Positions 1 to 9,300 of a stretch of 64,000 bases of DNA are shown in pieces. Position 1 is the stretch's first letter, and the number at the start of each line of letters is the position of its first letter. The stretch comes from an uncultured Bacteroidota bacterium (GTDB taxonomy: Bacteria; Bacteroidota; Bacteroidia; Bacteroidales; WCHB1-69): positions 50,865 through 114,864 of the forward strand of contig CADCNH010000003.1 of NCBI GenBank assembly GCA_902802755.1, written 5' to 3'. The notes beneath the pieces are model-generated. The model saw nothing but the letters and a program-made list of their open reading frames with translations. It searched no databases and was not told the DNA's origin. A program made the translations under genes and the position numbers.

Positions 1-486
1 TATCAAAACGATCCCGCCAATGAAACCAAATTCGGAAGACTCTACACCTGGTATTCCGCAGTAGGTTTGGCAGAAGACGCCACTACAGATCCCGCAACTG
101 TCACCGATCCGAAAACCAACAAACCCTACGTTCAAGGTATTTGTCCTGCAGGCTGGGCTCTTCCTACCGCAGACGCATACGTCAACATGGTAACAACAGC
201 TGGTGGCGTGAATAACATTAAATCAAGTGACGCTAGCGCCTGGTTGCCAGATATTGCCGGTACCGACGCTTCTGGCTTCGGCGCTGTAGGTGCTGGTTAC
301 TACACCAACCAAGAGTTCTACTATTACAATCTGTTGGGTGAAGCTTATTTCTGGACTTGCGAAGGTGAGCCCATTTATAAGAAGGGCAAATGCTGCTCCA
401 TCACACTCACCTGCCCCACTTTGCTCATCAATACTGTAAATGCAGGCCGTGGTTTGAGCGTTAGATGTGTAAAAAGAAATGAATAG
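1..486 (+). CDS. FISUMP-domain protein, C-terminal part (5' end outside window)
   Basis: The reading frame is open from base 1, so the gene begins upstream of the window; a TTG at 67 is internal. Visible hallmarks of the Fibrobacter succinogenes major paralogous (FISUMP) domain are YTWYSAVG near the left edge, VQGICPAGWALPT in the middle, FWTCEGE and the terminal LSVRCVK. The lipoprotein at 19546-20346 carries the same motifs, including VQGICPQGWHVPS and AVRCVKD, so these are paralogous families. Such proteins are usually surface lipoproteins of Bacteroidota and Fibrobacteres with no established function. The stop is followed 26 bases later by a strong hairpin terminator. Whether an N-terminal signal peptide or other domains exist cannot be seen. 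Confidence 0.85.
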   Translation, partial: YQNDPANETKFGRLYTWYSAVGLAEDATTDPATVTDPKTNKPYVQGICPAGWALPTADAYVNMVTTAGGVNNIKSSDASAWLPDIAGTDASGFGAVGAGYYTNQEFYYYNLLGEAYFWTCEGEPIYKKGKCCSITLTCPTLLINTVNAGRGLSVRCVKRNE

Positions 487-511
487 TTAGGTAACTCGAA
501 TATCTTATCAC

Positions 512-546
512 AAAAAAAGGTTGGATTCAAATCCAACCTTTTTTTT
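512..546. terminator. Bidirectional rho-independent terminator
   Basis: A perfect 10 bp stem, AAGGTTGGAT / ATCCAACCTT with loop TCAA, is flanked by an A run on the left and a T run on the right. It can therefore end both the FISUMP gene on the plus strand and trmB on the minus strand, which converge here. Confidence 0.9.
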
Positions 547-568
547 ATGCTCACAAAAACAACTTCTT

Positions 569-1228
569 TTACACTTGCCAGTGCACATACGATATAGTGC
601 TTCCCCCGGCCAACCAATGCTTCTCGTAAAAAGTCTGTATCTCCGTCAAAACAGATTGTACGCCTGTCGCATATACATCCTCCACATCCTCTATCAACCG
701 CCAGTTCTGCTGAGGAATAATCTCTTTGATATAGTCATACAACAAACGGCTATCCGTTTTCAAATGCATAGATGCACCTGATTTCAAAAAACGCCTGTAT
801 TTGGCCACAAAATTAGGCGACATAAGGCGTTTACGCTCTTTTGTGGGCTGAGGGTCAGGAAAGGTAATCCAAATCTCACTGACTTCATTTTCGGCAAAAT
901 AATAAAATATGTCATCAATGGCGGTACGTAAAAAAGCCACATTGGGAAGTTGCATCTCCAATGCCGTTTTGCAACCACGCCACAGGCGGGCACCCTTGCG
1001 ATCCACCCCTATAAAATTCATCTCAGGGTAACGCTGGGCAAGACCTATGGTATATTCCCCCTTGCCACAGCCCAATTCCAACACGATGGGATGGTCATTA
1101 TGGAAATACTCACTTCCCCATTTACCTTTCATGGGAAAACCATCCTCACGAATGTTATAGGAAGTATGCTGAAATAAATTTGTGAAAGTTTCATTCTCGG
1201 CAAAACGAGCCAGCTTGTTCTTTGACAT
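569..1228 (-). CDS. trmB: tRNA (guanine-N7-)-methyltransferase
   Basis: The 219-residue product should methylate N7 of G46 in the variable loop of tRNA using S-adenosylmethionine. The SAM-binding motif I is visible as VLELGCGKGEYTIG at residues 49-62, followed by FIGVDRKGARLWRG at 72-85. The family signature ITFPDPQPTKERKR at 121-134 is a variant of the usual FPDPWPK motif with Gln in place of Trp. The length is typical for the family and the ATG at 1228 gives a natural N-terminus (MSKNKLARF). The gene stands alone, converging on the FISUMP gene and separated from the downstream-strand ABC exporter gene by a repeat-filled gap. Confidence 0.93.
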   Translation of the reverse strand: MSKNKLARFAENETFTNLFQHTSYNIREDGFPMKGKWGSEYFHNDHPIVLELGCGKGEYTIGLAQRYPEMNFIGVDRKGARLWRGCKTALEMQLPNVAFLRTAIDDIFYYFAENEVSEIWITFPDPQPTKERKRLMSPNFVAKYRRFLKSGASMHLKTDSRLLYDYIKEIIPQQNWRLIEDVEDVYATGVQSVLTEIQTFYEKHWLAGGSTISYVHWQV

Positions 1229-1302
1229 GGATTTTCAGGTTATAAGAATTAGGGATTATTTAATAGTTTATAGTAGAATTTAGATTTTGGTTTAGATTTA
1301 CG

Positions 1303-1425
1303 TCACTACCCCGGGCTTCGGCCACCCCTTGAAGTCTTACGACTTCATTTCCTCTTCGCTCGGCATAGTCAAAGCAAGCTTTGCTCTGCTCTCGCTCATT
1401 CGTCAACCCTAATAGAAGGGGAATT
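1303..1425 (+). repeat. ACTACCCCG-family dispersed element, long form
   Basis: The element starts TCACTACCCCGGGCTTCGG and ends TAATAGAAGGGGAATT. Relative to the short forms at 56052 and 61465, about 80 bases are inserted between the two arms of the CCCCTT...AGAAGGGG hairpin. The inserted part has a perfect hairpin GAAGTC TTAC GACTTC (1331-1346) and the palindrome CAAAGCAAGCTTTG. A second long form in opposite orientation lies at 40234-40356. Confidence 0.8.
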
Positions 1426-1508
1426 GAATTGTGAATTCTAAATTCTGAAGTATAATTTAGTATTGGTAATTATCAATTGTCAATTGTCAACTATCAACTG
1501 GTCAACTG
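1425..1508. repeat. Heptamer repeat tract (AATTCTA and TCAATTG types)
   Basis: AT-rich 7 bp units related to TCAATTG, TCAACTA and TCAACTG run up to and into the 3' end of the ABC exporter gene. On the minus strand the units read GTTGACA, and a TGA inside the first of them is the stop codon of that gene. Confidence 0.75.
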
Positions 1509-3301
1509 TTCTGTATTTCCACAAGTTTAGCATATCTTCCGCATGCCGCCATCAGCTCATCATGAGTACCCTGCTCCACTATTCTTCCTTCCTCCATCAC
1601 ATAGATACAATCGGCATGCTGAATAGTGGACAAACGGTGGGCAATCACAATGGCTGTTCGGTTTTGCATAACCTTGTCCAGAGCTTCTTGCACCAGCTTC
1701 TCCGATTCAGTATCCATGGCTGAAGTAGCCTCATCAAGCAACAAAATCGGAGCATTACGCAACACCGCACGAGCAATGCTCAGGCGCTGTCGCTGACCAC
1801 CGGAAAGACTCACTCCACGGTCACCAATATTAGTATCAAAGCCTTCCGGCAAAGAAGCGATAAAATCATATATATTGGCGGTTTTAGCCGCCTCGATAAT
1901 ACTTTCTTGAGAAACATTTTTCAAGCCAAAAGCGATATTATTGGCCACAGTATCATTGAATAAAATGACATCCTGCGAAACTACTCCGAATTGGGAGCGC
2001 AGATGGTCTATTTTGTAATTCCGGATATCCACACCATCAATGGCAACAAAACCCTCGCTCGGGTCATAAAAACGCGGCAAAAGGTCCATCAAAGTTGATT
2101 TGCCAGCACCAGAGGCACCAACCAATGCGACTAAAGTACCTTTAGAAACAGACAGATTGATATCATGTAGTATTTCCTGCTGAGCATAAGAAAATGACAA
2201 ATGTTCAATCGTAATGGCATGCTTGAATTCTGTCAAAGGGAGTGCATCTTTCTGTTCTAAAATCAACTCATCAGCACTCAGAATCTCTTTAAGCCTGTCC
2301 ATAGCGGACAAACCTCTGCGGTAGTTTGAAAAAGCCGTGGAAAAGTTTTTTGCCGGATTGATGATCTGTGTGAACAAGGCAATATAAGTAATGAATAATT
2401 CTGGTGAGAGCGTGCTACCCTGACGCATCACCGACATACCTCCGAACACCAAAATTATCATAACAAGTGTGATACCCATAAACTCACTCAAAGGTGAGGC
2501 CAAATCCACCTTGCGATAAATTCTGCGTTGCAAAAGCGTATAATGCTTGTTACTTCTGTTAAAGGAACTTTCGGCATGCTTAAAAGCATTGAAAGCTTTA
2601 ATAATACGAAGACCCGAAAGTGTCTCCTCTACATGGGACAATAAACTGCCCAAATATTCCTTTGAATACTTGGCATTTTTTCTTAGTGAACGGGATATCG
2701 ATGAAATAACAAAACCGGCGATAGGCAGCAACACCAAAACAAACAAAGACAAACGAGGGCTAATAACGAAAAGGGCCACCATATACATCAGAATAGTCAA
2801 TGGTTCGGTAAGAAACTGCTTGAGTGCAGACAAAACCGTGTATTCAATCTCATGCGTATCATTAACCGCACATGATATGACATCACCTTTCTTTTGGTCA
2901 GTGAAATAAGAAAGTGGTAATATCAAAATCTTATCAAAAATAGCGTTACGGATATTTCTCACCACATCACTGCGAACGGGAGCCATAAACCATTGGGCCA
3001 TAAAAGTGAAGAAATTCTTCAGGAAGAAAAACAAAACGGCCAAGATAACCAGTCCTGTCACCTGTTGGCTTGCAGCTTGGATATCTATGAATGAAGACAG
3101 CATATTCATCATGAAAGAACCCAACACACTCAAACGTGATAAGTCCATGCCAAAGAGGATAGCAACAAAAGGCTCAATCAACATCAAAGAAAGGATGGAA
3201 AAAGCAACGGCAAGAATATTAAAGACGAAGACTACTATCAACCTTTGCCAATAAGTCGACAAAAGAAAACGAAGAAAACGCCCGTTGTAAAAATTCTCCA
3301 T
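1502..3301 (-). CDS. MsbA-like ABC exporter (fused permease and ATPase)
   Basis: A 599-residue half-transporter. Residues about 1-330 form a six-helix ABC transmembrane domain, and residues about 360-595 the nucleotide-binding domain with Walker A GASGAGKST (about 392-400), signature LSGGQRQR (about 497), Walker B ILLLDEAT (about 519) and a switch histidine in IVIAHRLST. Homodimers of this family export lipid A core, lipids or drugs. The ATG at 3301 is preferred to a TTG two codons upstream. The C-terminal codons GAAATACAGAACAGT run straight into a GTTGACC-type repeat that supplies the stop. The substrate cannot be told from sequence; lipid A core flipping is the default inference. Confidence 0.9.
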   Translation of the reverse strand: MENFYNGRFLRFLLSTYWQRLIVVFVFNILAVAFSILSLMLIEPFVAILFGMDLSRLSVLGSFMMNMLSSFIDIQAASQQVTGLVILAVLFFFLKNFFTFMAQWFMAPVRSDVVRNIRNAIFDKILILPLSYFTDQKKGDVISCAVNDTHEIEYTVLSALKQFLTEPLTILMYMVALFVISPRLSLFVLVLLPIAGFVISSISRSLRKNAKYSKEYLGSLLSHVEETLSGLRIIKAFNAFKHAESSFNRSNKHYTLLQRRIYRKVDLASPLSEFMGITLVMIILVFGGMSVMRQGSTLSPELFITYIALFTQIINPAKNFSTAFSNYRRGLSAMDRLKEILSADELILEQKDALPLTEFKHAITIEHLSFSYAQQEILHDINLSVSKGTLVALVGASGAGKSTLMDLLPRFYDPSEGFVAIDGVDIRNYKIDHLRSQFGVVSQDVILFNDTVANNIAFGLKNVSQESIIEAAKTANIYDFIASLPEGFDTNIGDRGVSLSGGQRQRLSIARAVLRNAPILLLDEATSAMDTESEKLVQEALDKVMQNRTAIVIAHRLSTIQHADCIYVMEEGRIVEQGTHDELMAACGRYAKLVEIQNS

Positions 3302-3318
3302 GATCAATAGCTTTTACA

Positions 3319-3356
3319 AAAAAAGGAGTCACGTCGTAGGACGCAACTCCTTTTTG
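3319..3356. terminator. Hairpin terminator
   Basis: Stem AAAAAGGAGT / ACTCCTTTTT with an inner CGTC GTAG GACG stem. The minus-strand reading ends in a T run, so it most likely terminates the giant secreted-protein gene 22 bases after its stop; this separates it from the ABC exporter gene downstream. Confidence 0.85.
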
Positions 3357-3377
3357 GTTATATGCTAGTTACATTTA

Positions 3378-6300
3378 TTATCTAGCGATGATCAGCTTCT
3401 TAGTCATCACAGCGCTGCCATTAACAACCTTGATGAAGTAGATGCCTTGTGAATAGTTGTCAACTGGCAAGTTGATAATCTGATTGTTATCATCAATATC
3501 AACTCTCATGTTGCTAACGGCCTTACCGCTCATATCGTGAACAGTAATCATTGTTTGACCCTTAACACCATTCAGAACAACATTTACATTGTTAGAAGCC
3601 GGGTTCGGATATACATTCATGTCGATCTTTTCAGCAGGTACATCTTCAGTTGTTGTAACAACAGCAGGTGCAACATAATCGAAGTCTGTAGAAGAACCAA
3701 CATAAGTAGTATCAACATAGATAGTGAAGAAATCGTATGCGATAGTATCTTTTACAGTCAAACCACTGTGTGAACCGTAACCACCAATTCTCTGCAAGCC
3801 AGAGTAAATAGAACCGTTCTGTGATGAGAATGGACCAGCAACGATTACTGCATAGTGGAATGTATAGATACCAGCTGAACCAGGTTTCCAAGCACCCAAG
3901 TTAACCGTAATCTTACGTTCTGAAATGAAGTGCATCCAGAACCAGTCGTAGTCATACATAGTACCATCCATGAACTCTGACTGCGGGAAGAAGTTAGCAG
4001 CATCATTGTAGTTAGATGATTCCATAGTCTGATAAGTAATAGCAGGAGCGTTTTGAGTCAAGTCAAATGAATAGCTGGTATTGTATGAACCAATGTAATC
4101 ATCCATAGTGTTAGCCAATTCAGCTTTGGTCATCGGAACACCATTCTTGTAGATCTGGAAGTCAACGAAGACCTTAACACCATCATCCCAACAATTCTTC
4201 TTGATATACATTTCGAATGCTGACTGGTCGCCAGAAACAGCTTCCATATAACGGATAGACTCTGTACCACCGATTGCACGGAATTCGAACTGAGGTCTGT
4301 CGGTAGAAGCAATTCTGATCACATTTCTTTCAGCACTGCTGATACAATGATGTGAATCTTCAACCTCAAGTTTATACAAAGTAGGAACTGGCATACCATT
4401 TACAATTTCGCTAGTATCAGGTGTAACAACATGAGAATCAGTTGCACCTGAAGGAATTGTAGCACTGGGGAACAATGCAGTAGTAGCAGTATCTTTGTAC
4501 CATGTCAATACGAATGGACCAGTTGAGCCAGTTACAGTAGCTGCGATATTAGCATCTTCACCAAGACATACGGTGGTATCATTGCTCAGCTTAATAGTGT
4601 AAACATCGAAATATTTCAATTCAGCAGTATCAGTATTCACACAACCAAAGTCATCTGTACCAGTCACAATATACTTATTAGTGTCGGTAGCCATGATGAA
4701 ATCAGTGGTTTCACCAGTTGACCATGCATAAGTAGTAGCACCGGTAGCAGTGAACTTAACAGTATCATAAATACAGATTGTAGTATCCTTAGGAGTAACT
4801 TTCACTGCAGGAAGTTCATGTCTTACGATATTGATAATCGTATCATTGCTCTTACATGTAGTGAAGTCAGGATAATGTACACTAGCAGTAATAGTCTTTG
4901 TAGCTGCATAAATAGTGTCAGGTAATGTAACATCTGTTGTCAATTCAAGACCAGTAGTGAATGTGAATTCATTCTCAGTCACGAATACAGTATCACCAGC
5001 GCAGAATGAGGTGTCACCAGTGTAAACAGGCTGATCCGGAGTTGCATAGAAGATATAGTGGATTGTACTGTCGTATGTGAACGGACAAGCAATACCATGA
5101 ATACCAGCACCAACAGTGTCAACCAAGAGATATGAGAATGAAACAGCAGTATCAGCTGTAGGAGTAGCAGTGAAATGACCTGCAGCAGTAGTTGAAGTTA
5201 CACCCTTCCAAGTGAATGTTTCAACAGCTGAATAAACTACATGAGGAGTAATAGTGAAGTCTAAGTCAACATTAATTGTTGTGCCCTCGCAAACCTTGGT
5301 AGTATCAATCCAGTTAGCATGAGGATCAACATCTGCGGTAGGAGTTGGAACTTCAATGATATCGAATGGGAAGTCCTTTGAACACTTAGGAGTAACAACA
5401 GAAGCTTTGTCATAAATAGTCAAAGTGTAATTGCCAGCAGTATCAGGTGCAGTGGTCAAAACAGTAGTACCCTTGAAATAAACAAGACTGTCGTTGGGGT
5501 TTTCTGCAGTACCGAAATCATATACTGGATTAGTACCTTCGCAATAATAAATCTTACCACCATAATCTGCGAAGTTTGCAGGAGCTTTAATCTCACGATT
5601 TCTAGTAACAGTGAAAATCAAAGTATCACTCGGGCAATAAGGAGGCAGGTCGTTGTTGGCAACAACTTTGTAAATACCAGCACTATCAATTGTTGTATAA
5701 TCAACAATATGAACAGTTGCACCTGTGGTAGTGATAAAGTCAGTTGTTTTAATAGTATCAAATGTAGCGTCATAGCAGTAAGCTGCATTAGCACTATCGA
5801 TATACATTGAATAAGTAGGATCCAACTTAGGCATGTCAGGTGCGGGCTGGAAGTGGATGCTGAAGTTGGTATCGTTGCTTGTACATGAAGCTGAGTATGA
5901 AATTGCAGCTGTGTTAATAGTCACATGAGCATATACAATTGTATCAACATTAGCAATAAAGGTATAATCAACTGTATCAGTATTAATAGTTCTTGTATGT
6001 GAAGCGTATGGATTAGTCGTGTTATTCCACCAAGTGTAAACTCTTTCAAAAGTTCCATCATAAGAAGTAGGAGTAACATTGGCAATAACTTTACCAATCA
6101 AAGTATCGCTACAATTATCTGCCAAATCAGAAGTCAAAGAAATCTCTGGAGTAGGTACTTCAACGATATCATAATAGAATGTACTGGTACAATGAGTAAT
6201 TGTATCTGTGAGTACAAATTCAATATTGTCTGCAGCAGAATCGGGAACTGTAGTAGTTCCATTATATGTAGCTACTGTATTGATCGGCAAATTGAAGCTG

Positions 6301-9300
6301 TAGTGTACAGGATTGGTACCTTCGCAATAGAAAATTGTGGAATCACCAGTGGTTACAAATGCATTCGGGAAGTTATCCGGAACTGTTGGCAGAGCATCAA
6401 TCTTGAATGTGTACACAACTGTAGTATCCCAATAACATGTGTCCGTAGTATAATATGCAGTATCAAAAATATCAATAGTATAAGTATAAGTACCAGGCAA
6501 TGTATCTGACAAGACAATCACATCTGTAGTATCAGCACCATTCACCACGAAATAATATTTCAATGAAGCTGATGGAGCCGGATCAACAACAATGTGCAAA
6601 GTATCACCAGCAGTAGGATTATAACATCTTACTTTTGACCAAGTAGTGTCAACATCACTATTGTACTTGATACCAATCTCTGCTCTTGGAGCACCCTTAA
6701 CTTCAACTCTAAGCTTTGTTGTATCTGAATAACAAGATACACCATTTTCTGTGTTAGTATAGAATGCACTATAATCACCCGTTGCTTTGGCGACTTCGGG
6801 ATCATCACCAGATAACCAAGTAAGAGTGTTACCTGCAATCACAGGAGCAGCTTGTGACATATTAACAACTACATTATTATCGCAGAAATACTGTGTATCA
6901 GGAGTGAAGACAGGTTCACCCGGAATTTCAATCACATTAACAGGAACGGTGTCACGGCTAATACAACCATTAGCATCAGTAACCGTCAAAGTAACATCAA
7001 AATCAACAAGACCTGCATTAATATTCAATGAAGAACTTGTACCAACAACTGTACCAGCTTTCATCCATTCGTATGTATAAGGAGATGTTGAAGAAGCGAC
7101 AACATGGAGATCAATATTCTTATTCTGACAATAATTCTGTTCATCTTCATTTATTGACAAGGTCGGCAGCGGCCATACGCTCATAGTCTTACCGAAGGTG
7201 TTGTGACATCCATGGTTATCGTATGCAACGAGTGAAATATAGTTGCTGGATACAGAAGGAATTACGATAGCAGTGTCATATACACCAGGAGCCTTGTACT
7301 GAACATGGTTACCATTATACCATAAGTAGGTAACAATAGTATCTTCGGTCGGTTCTTGAGGATAATAAACACTGTAAACAGTAATGGTATCGTATGCACA
7401 AACTGTATAGTCAGGAGTTGTTATCAAATTAATGTTCACACTGTTTACACGTACAGTGTCACGGCGAGTATTTGTACAATGGGTGATAGTATCTTCAAAA
7501 TTAGCAATGAAAATATGTTTACCAGCGGGGAAACCACCCAATACAAAGTTTTCTTGATATTTCATCATATCAGCCAAAGAATCTGCTGAACCAACATAAC
7601 CCCATTCTCTGAAAATTACAGTTGTGTCTGAGTAGGTAAGACCAAATGTAGTAGTAGAGTCGAGGTAGCAAATCAAATTAGGACCAACGAAGGAAGCGGT
7701 GGGCAGAATCTGATCTGTAGGAACAGTGATAGTGTCTGTCGCAATACATCCGGTAACAGTATCTTCAATAATTACAGTATATAAACCATGAACGAGTTCA
7801 GTGAATACTGTATCAGTTTGATAAGCAGTAGTGTCATTTGCAGGAGTAACAATTCTATAATGATATTCACCTGTAGCAGGAGTTACTGAAGTAATGGTAA
7901 TTGAACCACCGAAAGGAGCTTGGCAGTGAGTGTTAGTGTCAGCTTCCAGAGTCATAACGATATCAACTCTAGCATCTCTAATAGAATCGGTATTTACAGG
8001 ATTATTCTTGCAACCATTACCATCTTCTACAACTAAATGATATTCACCAACAGGCAGTGCCAAGAATGCTGAGTCAGGATAAGCCTGCCAAGTCTTGCCA
8101 CTGTCAATGCTGTAATTTACATACTGAGGAGTAGTAAAGATAATTTCACCGTTGTGACCAACGCAGTAGTTGTCGTCCTGAATAGTGTAGTTTACATTCA
8201 ATACGATAACAGGCAGAGTGTCAACTGTAACAAGGATAGTATCCATACCGATACAACCGTGAGCATCTGTAACTGTCAAAGTATCGATATACTGACCAGC
8301 AACATCGTGGTTGAAAAGAACGCTATCTTCATTCAATGGAGCATGTAAACCAGTACCAGTCCATGCGTAAATAACAGGAGCATATAAAGGAGTAACCGTT
8401 GAACGGATGATCATATCTGATTCGGCGCAAACCTCAGCGTTATTGTCGGCACTCAAAACAACGGTTGGAATAGTGTCAACAGTAACTGTGATCTTCAACC
8501 AATTTGAATCTGGAGTTTCGCAACCATATTCATTCAAAGAAGAAACGAAAACGCTATCTGTATAATCGAAATGAATAGTACAAATTAAAGTATCTTCTGC
8601 GATAACAGTGGTTTTGTCAGATTTATACCATCTTGCGGTAGTACCATTAGTGCCGGCAGCAACTTCACGAGTCACATCGCCAGGACCGCAGATAGAGGTG
8701 TCACCACGAACTGCAGTAGGAGCACCGATTTCAGGATAAGACAAAATATTGATAGTGTCATGAGCAGCACAAGATACTGAATCATGAGCTTCTGTTACAT
8801 CAACTCTGAAAGTGAAAGTAGTTTCAGTAGTAACATTATTTGTATATACATAAGTAGTATCGGTTGCACCAGAGATAGCTGTACCATCTTGTTTCCACTG
8901 ATAAGTAGTGAGGTTGGTGGGTTCTGCTTTCAAGGTTGCGCTTTCAGCGAAGCACAAGGTGTCATTGTCTGCAGTAACTGTCACAACCGGGTTAGCGAAG
9001 ATTCTAACGATAACTGAATCGTAACCGTCGCTGACACACTGGTTAACAGTGGTCGTATCCTGAAGTCTCAGATAGTAAACCAAAGTATCAGGAGTTGCAG
9101 TTGAAGGAATGTAAGTGGTATCCATCACATCGTCAGGTGTCAAGCCCCAAAGTACCAGTTGTCCAATAGGAGCGGGATAGCTCAGTGCTACTGCTGAGTC
9201 ACCAACGCAATATTCAATAATACGTTTTGCCACATCAGGATCAGCGGGGATAGGAGTAATTTTAACTCCGAAAGTATCCACTTCACTTTCGCAACCCGTT

